Below, piece after piece: positions 9,273-18,290 of a DNA stretch of 40,389 nt (the stretch's first letter is position 1; the number at the start of each line of letters is the position of its first letter). Under the pieces are notes generated by a model. The model was given only the letters and a program-made list of their open reading frames with translations. It was not told where the DNA came from and searched no databases. The position numbers and the translations under genes were made by a program. Source of the DNA: HGM11525 sp045649145 (lineage in GTDB: Bacteria; Bacillota; Clostridia; UBA1381); assembly GCA_045649145.1 (NCBI GenBank), contig JAZRPK010000036.1, positions 1-40,389 of the forward strand, in the 5' to 3' direction.

Positions 9273-10279
9273 TGCTGACTAGAAATAAGGCATACATCAA
9301 AATTATGGCAGATTACAGCCAAAAACGCAGCTTTGCGGAAGACGAACGTGATAAAACGGTCGAAAAGGTATACGAAGAATTCCCACGCATTAAGGAAATT
9401 GACAGCCGTATTACCCTTTTGGGCTTAGAGAATATGGGTAAAATTCTTTCTGACCGCAAAAATTCCGATAAGTATAACAAGGAGCTTGACGAAAAGCTTG
9501 AAGCTTTAAGAAAAGAACGAGGCCTTATACTAAAGGAAAACGGCGTAGACGAAGAATTTGACAAGCCTAAGTACATCTGTAAAACCTGCAATGATACAGG
9601 CTATGTAGACGGACAAAAATGCTCCTGCCTTAAGCAGCAGCTTATCGACTACGCATACGATATATCCAATATGAAAACACTTATAAACGAACAGAGCTTT
9701 GATAAATTTGATTTATCATATTATGGGGACACGAAAGTTAAAAATATCGGTATGACAGAGCGTGAGAATATTGAGGATATTGTAAATTTATCAATTGAAT
9801 TTTGCAAAAATCCTGAAAAGTCCAAGAATTTGCTCTTTTACGGTGCGCCCGGATTGGGAAAAACATATCTTTCCAGCTCTATTGCAAAAGAGATGCTTGA
9901 TAAGGGATATACAGTTATATACAGCGGTGCGTCAAGGCTTTTTGCGGCATATGACGATTACCGATTTGGCAGAATGAGCGATACTGAGGATTTTGAGGAT
10001 ATGCTAAAGCTCGTCTATGATGCGGATTTACTGATAATCGACGATTTAGGCGTTGAGATGCACGGCCCGTCAAGCTTTCAGTTCCTTTTTGACCTTATTA
10101 ACGAAAGAATACTAAACAACAAAAGAATGATTATAAGCACAAATCTCACTATGGAAGAAATCAGCAAGGTTTATACCTCACGTATTACCTCACGTTTATT
10201 TGAAAACTTCCATTGCCTAAGATTTGCAGGCAAGGATATCAGAACACAAAAGCTTATAAGAGAAAAAAAGGGACAGTAA
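9272..10279 (+). CDS. DnaC/DnaI-like helicase loader ATPase
   Basis: A 335-residue AAA+ protein of the DnaC/DnaI/IstB-like group, probably loading the replicative helicase. A charged, helical N-terminal region is followed by a zinc-binding-type cluster with C103, C106, C117 and C119. The ATPase core has Walker A GAPGLGKTY at about 191-199, Walker B LLIIDDLG at about 252-259, and the sensor segment MIISTNL. The Cys cluster placed before the AAA+ core resembles DnaI of Firmicutes. Its start shares one base with the hemZ stop, indicating co-translation. IstB transposition helpers have similar cores but sit next to istA, which is absent. Confidence 0.85.
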   Translation: MLTRNKAYIKIMADYSQKRSFAEDERDKTVEKVYEEFPRIKEIDSRITLLGLENMGKILSDRKNSDKYNKELDEKLEALRKERGLILKENGVDEEFDKPKYICKTCNDTGYVDGQKCSCLKQQLIDYAYDISNMKTLINEQSFDKFDLSYYGDTKVKNIGMTERENIEDIVNLSIEFCKNPEKSKNLLFYGAPGLGKTYLSSSIAKEMLDKGYTVIYSGASRLFAAYDDYRFGRMSDTEDFEDMLKLVYDADLLIIDDLGVEMHGPSSFQFLFDLINERILNNKRMIISTNLTMEEISKVYTSRITSRLFENFHCLRFAGKDIRTQKLIREKKGQ

Positions 10280-10280
10280 A

Positions 10281-10745
10281 ATGAAAGAAACTTCCGTCTG
10301 CTTTACAGGTCACAGAAATCTGACAGATTATGAAAAAAACAGAATAGAAATAAGTATAAGTGATATTATTAAAAGCCTTTGCATTAGGGGTTTTACCAAG
10401 TTTTACTGCGGCGGAGCAGTTGGGTTTGATATGATTGCTGCTTTGGCGGTACTGGATGCAAAGAATAATTACCCGGATATAAAGCTTAATTTAATTCTGC
10501 CATATAAGGGACAGGAGAGGTACTGGAGCTTAGTTGAAAAGGCAAATCAGGAGTTAATTCTAACCTCTGCAGACAGCATAGAATATGTTTATGAGAGGTA
10601 TCTGCCCGGTTGTTTTCATAGCAGAAACAGGCGATTGGTCGATAGTTCAAGCATTTGTGTCGGATACTTAACCAAGCAAAGCGGCGGAACGTATTTTACT
10701 ATTCAATACGCACAAAAGAACGGACTTGAAATAATAATGGTATGA
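10281..10745 (+). CDS. SLOG-family protein (DUF1273/YpsA-like)
   Basis: A 154-residue Rossmann-like protein. The N-terminal CFTGHRNL and the motif CGGAVGFDMIAAL are typical of the YpsA/DUF1273 branch of the SLOG superfamily, which is thought to bind nucleotides or nucleotide-derived ligands. Near the C-terminus, SSICVGYLTKQSGGTYFTI keeps the glycine-rich GGT turn. No biochemical role is firmly established. It starts one base after the helicase-loader stop codon and is the last gene of the dnaN-side run, ending in a strong hairpin. Confidence 0.82.
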   Translation: MKETSVCFTGHRNLTDYEKNRIEISISDIIKSLCIRGFTKFYCGGAVGFDMIAALAVLDAKNNYPDIKLNLILPYKGQERYWSLVEKANQELILTSADSIEYVYERYLPGCFHSRNRRLVDSSSICVGYLTKQSGGTYFTIQYAQKNGLEIIMV

Positions 10746-10746
10746 A

Positions 10747-10778
10747 AAAAGAGGGACATTTTACTGTCCCTCTTTTAG
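10747..10778. terminator. Bidirectional terminator between the SLOG gene and serS
   Basis: A perfect 12-bp stem (10747-10758 with 10765-10776) has A and T runs on its two sides. It separates two convergent transcripts. Confidence 0.88.
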
Positions 10779-10786
10779 TGTATAAT

Positions 10787-12058
10787 TTATTTCTCAATTT
10801 TGTCTATGCCCATATAGCATTTGAGTGCATCGGGGATAGTAACACTGCCGTCAGCGTTCTGGTAGTTTTCGAGGATTGCGGCAACTGTTCTGCCTACTGC
10901 AAGGCCGGAGCCGTTTAGCGTATGCACAAACTCAGGCTTGTCCTTGGGTGTGCGTCTGAATTTGATGTTTGCACGGCGTGCCTGATAGTCCTCAAAGTTA
11001 GAGCAGGAGGATATTTCGACATATCTGCCGTAGCTGGGCATCCATACCTCGATATCGTAGGTCTTTGCAGATGAGAAGCCGAGGTCACCGGTAGAGAGAG
11101 TCACTACTCGGTAGGGGATATTAAGTCCCTGCAACAGCTTTTCTGCGTCGTTTGTGAGTGATTCAAGCTCCTCGTAGCTCTTTTCGGGGTCTGCAAATTT
11201 CACAAGCTCTACTTTATTGAACTGATGCTGTCTTATAAGACCTCTTGTATCTCTGCCGGCTGAGCCTGCCTCGGCTCTAAAGCATGCAGAGTAAGCACAA
11301 TATTTAATAGGAAGCAAGTCGCCGTCTAAGATTTCGTCACGATGCAGGTTAGTTACGGGAACTTCTGCAGTAGGAATGAGGAAATAGCCGTTATTTGTTA
11401 CCTTAAAAGCGTCCTCCTCAAACTTCGGGAGCTGGCCTGTACCGGTCATAGATGCACGGTTTACCATATACGGCGGGAAGATTTCGGTGTAGCCCGACTC
11501 GTCAGAATGTGTGTTTAAGAAATACTGGATAACAGCACGCTCAAGTCTGGCGCCCATACCCTTGTAGACGGTAAAACGTGTGCCTGCAATCTTTGCACCA
11601 CGGTCAAAGTCTAAAATGTCAAGCTCTGTTCCGATATCCCAGTGAGCTTTCTGCTCAAAGTCAACCTTCTTAGGCTCGCCCCAGCGTCTTACCTCGATAT
11701 TTTCGCTGTCGTCAGCGCCGACGGGAACAGTGCTGTTGGGTATATTGGGTATACGGAGCATAAAATTCCTAAGCTCCTCGACAATTGCAGTAACCTTGCT
11801 GTCAAGCTCCTTTATCTCGTTTGAGAGCTCCTTCATCTCGGCAAAGACAGCGTCGGTATTCTCCCCTGCCTTCTTCATTGCGGGAATTTTCTTGGTAATT
11901 TCGTTCTGCTTTGCTTTCATCTGCTCAACCGTGTATAAAATCTCACGGCGCTGTTTGTCAAGCTCGATAGCAGGTGTGATGTCTAAATCGTTATTTCTGT
12001 TTTTAAGAGCCTCGACTATTTTCTCCGGCTCGTTTCTCAAAATTTTAATATCTAACAT
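10787..12058 (-). CDS. serS: Seryl-tRNA synthetase
   Basis: Class II synthetase charging tRNA-Ser, 423 residues. The N-terminal helical arm (about 30-100) is the coiled coil that contacts the long variable arm of tRNA-Ser. Class II motif 2 is visible as CFRAEAGSAGRDTRGLIRQH near residue 260, and motif 3 as LNGSGLAVGRTVAAILENYQ near 382. EISSCSNFEDYQARR lies between them. It is the last gene of the par transcript, 18 nt after the coiled-coil membrane protein gene. Confidence 0.97.
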   Translation of the reverse strand: MLDIKILRNEPEKIVEALKNRNNDLDITPAIELDKQRREILYTVEQMKAKQNEITKKIPAMKKAGENTDAVFAEMKELSNEIKELDSKVTAIVEELRNFMLRIPNIPNSTVPVGADDSENIEVRRWGEPKKVDFEQKAHWDIGTELDILDFDRGAKIAGTRFTVYKGMGARLERAVIQYFLNTHSDESGYTEIFPPYMVNRASMTGTGQLPKFEEDAFKVTNNGYFLIPTAEVPVTNLHRDEILDGDLLPIKYCAYSACFRAEAGSAGRDTRGLIRQHQFNKVELVKFADPEKSYEELESLTNDAEKLLQGLNIPYRVVTLSTGDLGFSSAKTYDIEVWMPSYGRYVEISSCSNFEDYQARRANIKFRRTPKDKPEFVHTLNGSGLAVGRTVAAILENYQNADGSVTIPDALKCYMGIDKIEK

Positions 12059-12076
12059 TACCTTTTCCCCCTTGGT

Positions 12077-12511
12077 TTAATTACATTTTTTAGCTAACAT
12101 ATCGTAGAAATCCTTTTGCTCTGCTGTCAAATCCTCGGTATAGATTTGTGCGAGCAGCTTGCGTGCTTTTGAGCGACCGCTGGTATTTAGAGCCATATAA
12201 ACCTCGCTGAGCTTTTTGGAGGCTTCGTTCTCCTTTGTAAGTGCTTCGTTTGCCTTTGAAAGCTCTTTATTCTCATCTGCCAATTCGTTAAAGTCGTTGG
12301 TAAGTCTTTTATTGACCTCCATAAGCAGTCGGTTTTCCTCGCTTAGCTGTGATGCACGCTCGGATATTCCGCGTGCCGTTTCCGTCTGCCTAAACTGTGC
12401 ACTTTCTAAGTGTCTTTGTCCAAAAAACGCTACTACTACCATTATAATAGCTACTATAAATATCAGCGAGGTGTATATCATAAGTGGCCTGTTGCCTTTC
12501 TTTCGTGCCAT
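12077..12511 (-). CDS. Single-pass membrane protein with coiled coil, function unknown
   Basis: I do not recognise this 144-residue protein. A basic N-terminus (MARKKGNRP) is followed by one transmembrane helix at about residues 10-30. A long charged heptad-like region at about 40-105 (rich in E, K, N and L, for example LADENKELSKANEALTKENE) predicts a coiled coil. A short C-terminal segment with two helices contains ARKLLAQIY. The layout superficially resembles FtsL/DivIC-type or spore-assembly membrane proteins, but length and sequence do not support a firm match. It lies 14 nt after parB and 18 nt before serS on the same strand. Confidence 0.72.
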   Translation of the reverse strand: MARKKGNRPLMIYTSLIFIVAIIMVVVAFFGQRHLESAQFRQTETARGISERASQLSEENRLLMEVNKRLTNDFNELADENKELSKANEALTKENEASKKLSEVYMALNTSGRSKARKLLAQIYTEDLTAEQKDFYDMLAKKCN

Positions 12512-12525
12512 TTAGAAAAACCTCC

Positions 12526-13383
12526 TTAGTTAAGCCCGAGCAGCTCTAATAGTCTGTCAAGGTCACGGCTGCCGTAGTATTCGATTTCTATTTTACCCTT
12601 TTTAGGCTTGTGATTGATTTTCACCTTTGTGCCTAAACGCTCCTCGATGGACTTTCTGATTCGCTCTATCTGGAAATCCGTCTCGTCGGGACGCTTTGCT
12701 GTTTTAGGTTTTTTTACTGATGCAAGGTCCTTTGCCAGCTTTTCGGTCTGCCTAACGCTAAGAGAGTCATCAATTATACGATTAATTAAAAATTCACGCA
12801 AAACTGTGCCTTCAAGCGTCAAAACGCATCGTGCGTGACCTTCGGAAATCTGTCCCGAAATCACGTATTTCTGAAACTCAGGCTCAAGTGCAAGAAGTCT
12901 TAGCGAGTTTGCTATAGTGCTTCTGCTCTTGCCGAGTTTAGCGCTAATTTCCTCTTGTGTAAGGTTAAATTCGTCCATCAAGGAGCGATACGCAGCCGCC
13001 TCTTCTATGGGGTTTAAGTCCTCACGCTGTATGTTCTCGATTAATGCAACCTCTGTAAGTGCCTGCTTTGAGTATTCTCGCACAATTGCGGGGATTTCCT
13101 TTAGTCCTGCTAAGCGTGCTGCACGCCATCTGCGCTCACCTGCTACTATCTCATAGCCAATTGCAGTCTTGGTAACCACTATTGGTTGAATTACCCCGTG
13201 CTCGCCAATTGAGTCTGCAAGTGCCTGCAGCTGCTCCTTATCGAAGTGCTTTCTCGGCTGATTTTTATTAGGCTCAATGTCGGTAAGCTTAATGCTTCTA
13301 ACACCCTCCGAGCTCTCAACTGCCATTAGATTACTTTCATTCAAAAAGGCGTCCATACCCTTTCCAAGTCCTCTTTTAGCCAT
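12526..13383 (-). CDS. parB: Chromosome partitioning protein ParB (Spo0J)
   Basis: A CTP-dependent DNA clamp that loads at parS and organises the origin. The 285-residue protein starts with the conserved KRGLGKGMDAFL. The N-terminal CTP-binding domain includes GERRWRAA at 82-89 and the ENIQREDLNPIEEA segment. The central helix-turn-helix (about 140-163, with QEEISAKLGKSRSTIANSLRLL) recognises parS. The C-terminal 60 residues are the dimer domain. parA ends immediately upstream, with no spacer. Two perfect parS sites lie within 2.6 kb. Confidence 0.97.
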   Translation of the reverse strand: MAKRGLGKGMDAFLNESNLMAVESSEGVRSIKLTDIEPNKNQPRKHFDKEQLQALADSIGEHGVIQPIVVTKTAIGYEIVAGERRWRAARLAGLKEIPAIVREYSKQALTEVALIENIQREDLNPIEEAAAYRSLMDEFNLTQEEISAKLGKSRSTIANSLRLLALEPEFQKYVISGQISEGHARCVLTLEGTVLREFLINRIIDDSLSVRQTEKLAKDLASVKKPKTAKRPDETDFQIERIRKSIEERLGTKVKINHKPKKGKIEIEYYGSRDLDRLLELLGLN

Positions 13384-14154
13384 TTATTTCACCTCTTCGT
13401 TGTTTGCCATAACCTCTCTTGCAAGGTCAAAATATGCCTTTGCACCCGTTGAGGTAATGTCGTATTTGATTATAGGTTCGCCAAAGCTGGGAGCTTCGGA
13501 AAGCCTTACGTTACGCGGTATGTAGGTTTTGTATACCATATCACGAAAATGCTTCTTTACCTCCGAAAGCACCTGTTCGGAAAGATTTGTGCGCTTGTCA
13601 TACATCGTAGCGAGTATGCCCTCTATCCTGATAGTAGGATTGCTGCGCTCTTTAATCATTTTAATGGTGTTAACTATCTGTGCAAGACCCTCTAATGCGT
13701 AGTACTCGCACTGAATGGGTATAATTACCGAGTTTGCCGCCGTCATTATATTGATGGAGAGCATTCCCAGTGCGGGTGGAGAGTCGATTATTACATAGTC
13801 AAACTCTTCCTTTATATTATCAAGTGCATTTTTAAGGAAAAACTCACGCTTTTCTTCGGTTGCAAGCTCGATTTCCGCCGCAGAAAGATTGTTTTCTGAC
13901 GGAATTACCGAAAGATTGCGGTATTTTGTCTTGATAATTGCCTCATTTACCCTCTCAGGCTCGGCAAGACAATCGTATAATGTAAGCTTGAACTCCTCTT
14001 TTTCAAGGCCGACGCCTGATGAGGTATTTCCCTGAGGGTCAGCGTCTATCAAAAGCACCCTTTTGCCCTTATAAGCAAGCGCTGCAGCAAGATTTACCGA
14101 TGTAGTGGTCTTGCCTACGCCGCCTTTTTGATTGGTTACAGCAATAATTTTCAT
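13384..14154 (-). CDS. parA: Chromosome partitioning ATPase ParA (Soj)
   Basis: Walker-type ATPase that binds DNA nonspecifically and moves or separates origins together with ParB. The 256-residue protein opens with the deviant Walker A motif QKGGVGKTT (residues 9-17), followed by LLIDADPQGNTSSG and the Walker B segment YVIIDSPPALG near 118. The small size, without an N-terminal DNA-binding domain, is typical of chromosomal Soj. It is transcribed leftward from a promoter whose -35 abuts parS, and is followed directly by parB. Confidence 0.97.
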   Translation of the reverse strand: MKIIAVTNQKGGVGKTTTSVNLAAALAYKGKRVLLIDADPQGNTSSGVGLEKEEFKLTLYDCLAEPERVNEAIIKTKYRNLSVIPSENNLSAAEIELATEEKREFFLKNALDNIKEEFDYVIIDSPPALGMLSINIMTAANSVIIPIQCEYYALEGLAQIVNTIKMIKERSNPTIRIEGILATMYDKRTNLSEQVLSEVKKHFRDMVYKTYIPRNVRLSEAPSFGEPIIKYDITSTGAKAYFDLAREVMANNEEVK

Positions 14155-14188
14155 ATGCGTATCCCCTGTAAAATTATATTATACTACC

Positions 14189-14216
14189 ATTATACCACAA
14201 AATTTTAAGATGTAAA
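14189..14216 (-). promoter_or_regulatory. Probable parAB promoter next to parS
   Basis: On the minus strand TTTACA (14211-14216) and TATAAT (14189-14194) are 16 nt apart. The -35 ends at the first base of the parS core and lies partly in its extended palindrome, so ParB bound there could block RNA polymerase. Confidence 0.65.
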
Positions 14217-14232
14217 TGTTTCACGTGAAACA
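14217..14232. promoter_or_regulatory. parS site 1
   Basis: TGTTTCACGTGAAACA is an exact match to the consensus 16-bp parS bound by ParB/Spo0J. Flanking AAA and TTT extend it to a perfect 22-bp palindrome (14214-14235). Confidence 0.97.
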
Positions 14233-14318
14233 TTTTTATTTTTTTATAAAAAATACACATAAAAATGACAATTACAGGTAAAAATACCTTAAAATCTTAC
14301 GCACGGAGGGAATTTAAG

Positions 14319-15953
14319 GTGGGATTTGTATCAATTTTGAAGAAAATATTTGTCTTTGACGCATCTGATGACTATCAGGCACCAAGCATAGATAATACAA
14401 ATTATAATTTACAGTATGATTGCAGACAAAAGGTTATAAATGAACCGAAAAAGGTTTATTCAAATATAAATGACAATATGAATGCAATCAAAACCATGTT
14501 TACTGTCCCTAAAAATAATGATGTAATAGTAAAAGAATTCAATATGAAAGGGGACAGAAAATGCTTCCTCTTTTTCTATGAGGGTATGGTAAATGTTGAG
14601 GTTATCGATAATTTTGTAATAAGAAGCTTGTTGGAAATCCCCTATTTTGCAGACGAAGAGATAGAAAGTCTGGCAAGACAAATAAGGGATAAGTTTATTG
14701 TTCACGCACAGGTAAATATGACCGAAAGTATTGATTTGATTGCCGAGGAGGTCAATTTTGGCGGGTGCGGACTCTTTATAGATGGCTTAAATCAGGCGTT
14801 TGCGCTCGATGTCAGGATGTGGGAGCACAGAGGAATTACAAAGCCTGAAAACGAGCAGTCGATATACGGACCTCAGGAAGCATTTGCAGAAATGCTAAGG
14901 ACTAACACCATATTAATAAGAAAAATACTAAAGACAGAAAAGCTTATTGCAGAGGGCGTTAAGCTTGGCGAAGTGTCAAAAACACGTGGTGTAATACTTT
15001 ATATATCCGATATTGCTAATGATACATTGGTAAATGAGGTGCGAAACCGCCTTAATGCAATATCAATCGACTATATAATATCGATTGAGGAGGTAGAACA
15101 GCTGGTCGAGGGCGGCGGTTTTATGGCTGCGACACAGACGCTCTCTACCGAACGTCCCGACCGTACGGCGCGTGCTCTTACAGAGGGCAGAGTTGTTCTA
15201 TTATTGAATGGCAGCCCGAGAGCGCTTGTGTTTCCGACAAATGCGTACGAGCTTACACACGCAGCGTCCGACGCATATTTGCGTGCACCATATGCAAATA
15301 TGTCGAGAATAATACGTCTTCTCGGTATGTTTGTATCAGTTTTGCTGCCTGCCTTGTATCTTGCAGTAACGCTGTTTCATCAGGAGATGCTGCCGACGTA
15401 TTTGCTGTACGCAATCTCTGCTGCGAGAGCAAATGTGCCCTTTCCAAGCGTTGTAGAGCTGCTTTTGATGGACTTTTCCTTTGAAATGATACGTGAGGCG
15501 GGAATACGTATGCCGGGAGCTGTCGGACAGACGCTTGGCATAGTAGGCGGTCTTATACTCGGGCAATCTGCAGTAAGCGCAAAAATTGTTAGCCCTATTA
15601 TGATAGTAATTATTGCTATTACGGGTATAGGCTCTTTTGCGACTGCGGATTACTCGCTCAGCTGGAACTTTCGCATAATGCGACTTGTATTTATCTTGCT
15701 TGCAGCTTTTTCGGGCTTTTTAGGAATTGGAATAGGGATTTTTCTCTATTTGGCTTATGCTGCATCTGTAAATAATTTTGGAATACCCTTTCTTTCACCT
15801 TTTCCTGGCAGTGACAACGGCAGCTTTTTCTCCGCTTTGTTTGTCAAACAAATATGGAAGAGAGAACACAGACCGTCCTTTTTGTCAACAAAGCGTGTTG
15901 GTCAAGAGCCGCAAATCAGCCGTAAATGGAAGACGGGGAGGAAAACAGATTAA
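14319..15953 (+). CDS. gerAA: Spore germinant receptor subunit A (GerA family)
   Basis: A 544-residue inner-spore-membrane subunit of a nutrient germinant receptor. The soluble N-terminal part (about 1-320) includes CFLFFYEGMVN and RPDRTARALTEGRVVLLLNG. The C-terminal part has about five membrane segments with the conserved NVPFPSVVELLLMDFSFEMIREAG-type block. I chose GTG 14319 because CGGAGGG (14304-14310) stands 8 nt upstream; the in-frame ATG at 14265 has no ribosome site. The C-terminal tail is basic and soluble. It heads the operon gerAA-gerAB-gerAC, and its stop codon runs into parS site 2. Confidence 0.93.
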   Translation: MGFVSILKKIFVFDASDDYQAPSIDNTNYNLQYDCRQKVINEPKKVYSNINDNMNAIKTMFTVPKNNDVIVKEFNMKGDRKCFLFFYEGMVNVEVIDNFVIRSLLEIPYFADEEIESLARQIRDKFIVHAQVNMTESIDLIAEEVNFGGCGLFIDGLNQAFALDVRMWEHRGITKPENEQSIYGPQEAFAEMLRTNTILIRKILKTEKLIAEGVKLGEVSKTRGVILYISDIANDTLVNEVRNRLNAISIDYIISIEEVEQLVEGGGFMAATQTLSTERPDRTARALTEGRVVLLLNGSPRALVFPTNAYELTHAASDAYLRAPYANMSRIIRLLGMFVSVLLPALYLAVTLFHQEMLPTYLLYAISAARANVPFPSVVELLLMDFSFEMIREAGIRMPGAVGQTLGIVGGLILGQSAVSAKIVSPIMIVIIAITGIGSFATADYSLSWNFRIMRLVFILLAAFSGFLGIGIGIFLYLAYAASVNNFGIPFLSPFPGSDNGSFFSALFVKQIWKREHRPSFLSTKRVGQEPQISRKWKTGRKTD

Positions 15954-15954
15954 A

Positions 15955-15970
15955 TGTTTCACGTGAAACA
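15955..15970. promoter_or_regulatory. parS site 2, between gerAA and gerAB
   Basis: A second exact TGTTTCACGTGAAACA. The flanking palindrome (15952-15973) overlaps the gerAA stop codon. The site fills most of the 34-nt gap before gerAB. Confidence 0.97.
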
Positions 15971-15987
15971 TTTTAAGGAGATAAGAG

Positions 15988-17064
15988 ATGAAATATAAGT
16001 TAAAAAGCCGTGAAATGACGTCTATTTTTATAAATCTTATAACCGTGAAAATGCTTTTTACCTATCCAAGATATATTGTAGAGCGATGCCTCAACGGTGG
16101 CTGGATATCGGTTGGCGTTTGTTTGGCTGCGGCACTGGCAATATACTACCTGACACAGCTTGTCTACCTTAAAACAGGCAGAATTTCTATTCTTTCTCAG
16201 GCGGAGGTCATCGGCGGCAGATATTTTAAGGCTTTTGTAGGGTTGGTAATAATAGCACTTCTAATGATGAACATTGCACCGATGGTAAGGGCGTTTCCGG
16301 AGGCAATAAAAACTGCACTCCTGCAAAATACGCCTATGCTGATTATCGTGTCGCTCTTGGCAATTGCGGTGGCGGTGGGTGCAGGCTTTGGTATTGATGC
16401 GCTTGGCAGAACGGCATCGGTCTTTCTGCCCGTAGCAGGAATATTTGTACTTGGCTTCTTTATAATGCTTGCCCCGTATTATAAAGTAACTAATCTCTTT
16501 CCTTTCTCACTTACAGATGTTTTGGTAAGAGGCTCGTCATCGCTGTCTGTCTTTGCCGATATATTTGTTCTTAATTTGCTTTTGCCATATGCAGAGGATA
16601 TGAAGGCTATTAAAAAATCGGGCATGACGGCTATAATAATAGGAGGTATTACAGGTTTTTTAATTGTACTGGCATACTGTCTTGTCTATCCATACCCGTC
16701 AAGTGCAAGATTTATTGTCCCTATGTACCAGCTTTCAAGAGTGGTGAGAATAGGGACATATTTTCAGCGGCTTGAGTCGATTTTTGAATTTGTCTGGTCT
16801 ATATCAATATTAATATACACCTCAATATATTTGTTTGTAATGAGTGATACCTTCAAACACAGCTTTGGCTTAAAGCACTATAAGCCGGTTGTCTTTCCTG
16901 TTTTAGTAATACTTCTCAGGCTGGTGTTCTGGGAAGAAAGCTACACAGATGCACTCAGGTCGAATTTTGTGGTATCAGCAATAATGTACCCCGTATTCTA
17001 TATTCTACCACTGCTTTTTGGACTATTGTATCTTGCAAAAGAAAGAAGGAGGAAAAGAAGGTGA
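15988..17064 (+). CDS. gerAB: Spore germinant receptor subunit B (GerAB/amino-acid permease fold)
   Basis: A 358-residue integral membrane protein with about ten hydrophobic segments. It belongs to the GerAB branch of the APC transporter superfamily and is thought to sense the germinant. The N-terminus (KLKSREMTSIFINLITVKML) and the internal NLFPFSLTDVLVRG (equivalent to the family's N-x-x-P segment) fit. AAGGAG precedes the ATG at 15988. The last codons overlap the gerAC start by 4 bp, implying coupled translation. Confidence 0.9.
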   Translation: MKYKLKSREMTSIFINLITVKMLFTYPRYIVERCLNGGWISVGVCLAAALAIYYLTQLVYLKTGRISILSQAEVIGGRYFKAFVGLVIIALLMMNIAPMVRAFPEAIKTALLQNTPMLIIVSLLAIAVAVGAGFGIDALGRTASVFLPVAGIFVLGFFIMLAPYYKVTNLFPFSLTDVLVRGSSSLSVFADIFVLNLLLPYAEDMKAIKKSGMTAIIIGGITGFLIVLAYCLVYPYPSSARFIVPMYQLSRVVRIGTYFQRLESIFEFVWSISILIYTSIYLFVMSDTFKHSFGLKHYKPVVFPVLVILLRLVFWEESYTDALRSNFVVSAIMYPVFYILPLLFGLLYLAKERRRKRR

Positions 17065-18290
17065 AAAAGTCGGCTATTTTACTGATTATGTTTCTTCTTT
17101 GCGGTTGTGCGAGGTCATACGAGCCTAACGAGCTTGCATACGTGGTAGCAATCGGTATGGACAAGGGTAAAGAGGAGCACACCTATGACGTAACGCTGCA
17201 GATTGCAAATCCGATGGCGATAAGCGGCGGCTCAAATGAGGGAGGTGGCGAAGGCGGGAAAAAGACTATATCAAACCTTACCGTCAGTGCCCCAAATATC
17301 TTTTCTGCCGTTAATATAGCAAATCACCTCTACTCAAAAAATCTGTCGCTTGCACACACAAAGCTGATACTATTTAGCGACGAAATCGCAAAAAACGAAG
17401 GACTCTCGGACTTTAGCGAAACTATTGCCAGAAGCGAAGAAATAAGACCAAACACCTATCTCTCAGTCGTAAAAGGTGAGGCAAAAGAGTATTTGAGCGA
17501 GATTAAACCAACCAACGAGGTTAATCCCGTTCAGTATTACGAGGTAATTTACGAGTCGGAAAATAACGGCTTTATTGCCAAAAACCCTTGTCAGGACTTT
17601 TATGCTTACGAAATGAGCCCGGAGCGTGAGAATGTACTTCCGCTATCAGCAGTAATGGAAGAAGAGCAAAAGGGGACACAAAATACAAATGATAACGGAT
17701 TTGAATATATGACCAAGGATTATAAGGCGGGGGAGATAAAGGTAGATGGAGATATCAAGACGCAAACCTGTGGAATGGCAATATTCAAAAATGGCAAAAT
17801 GATAGCAGAGGCGGGTGCAGTCGAAACGGAGCTATATAACATAATAACGGGAAATTATGTAAAAAGCGAGGTGACATACTATGACAAAAATACCCCTGAT
17901 ATCCCTATAGCCGTTGTGCAGTCACAGAAGAAAAAACCGAAGATAGAGGTGGATATACAAAGCAAAACCCCCAAAATAACCGTTAAGCTGTTCTTGGAGG
18001 CGGATTTGAGGACTGTATCGCAGGAATATATTCTTGAGCAGGAGATGGACGATTTTGAGGAGCAGGTGCAATTGGAGCTCGGGTCGGCAGCAGAGGACTT
18101 CCTTAATAAGACGGCAAGGGAGTACCAAAGCGATATAATAGGCTTTGGTAGCTATATTAAGCACAAATTCAGCAGCTTTGACGAGTTTGAGGCGTACGGC
18201 TGGCAAGAGCGATACCCCAATTCAGATTTTGAGGTAGAGGTAGACTTTCACCTTAGAAGAAGCGGACTCATAAACCGCAAAAGAGGCTAA
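17061..18290 (+). CDS. gerAC: Spore germinant receptor lipoprotein subunit C
   Basis: A 409-residue lipoprotein anchored on the spore inner membrane. The signal peptide MKKSAILLIMFLLCGC ends in a lipobox (L-C-G-C) with Cys16 as the likely lipidated residue. After it, YEPNELAYVVAIGMDKG is the typical GerAC beginning, and NLSLAHTKLILFSDEIAKN in the first third is also characteristic. Translation starts at GTG 17061, overlapping the end of gerAB (GTGA). All three receptor subunits are intact, so the receptor is probably functional. The germinant is unknown. Confidence 0.92.
   Translation: MKKSAILLIMFLLCGCARSYEPNELAYVVAIGMDKGKEEHTYDVTLQIANPMAISGGSNEGGGEGGKKTISNLTVSAPNIFSAVNIANHLYSKNLSLAHTKLILFSDEIAKNEGLSDFSETIARSEEIRPNTYLSVVKGEAKEYLSEIKPTNEVNPVQYYEVIYESENNGFIAKNPCQDFYAYEMSPERENVLPLSAVMEEEQKGTQNTNDNGFEYMTKDYKAGEIKVDGDIKTQTCGMAIFKNGKMIAEAGAVETELYNIITGNYVKSEVTYYDKNTPDIPIAVVQSQKKKPKIEVDIQSKTPKITVKLFLEADLRTVSQEYILEQEMDDFEEQVQLELGSAAEDFLNKTAREYQSDIIGFGSYIKHKFSSFDEFEAYGWQERYPNSDFEVEVDFHLRRSGLINRKRG

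Noticed and set aside
9272..10279. IstB-type insertion-sequence helper
   Set aside because: No istA or terminal repeats occur, and the Cys cluster and replication-gene context fit a helicase loader.
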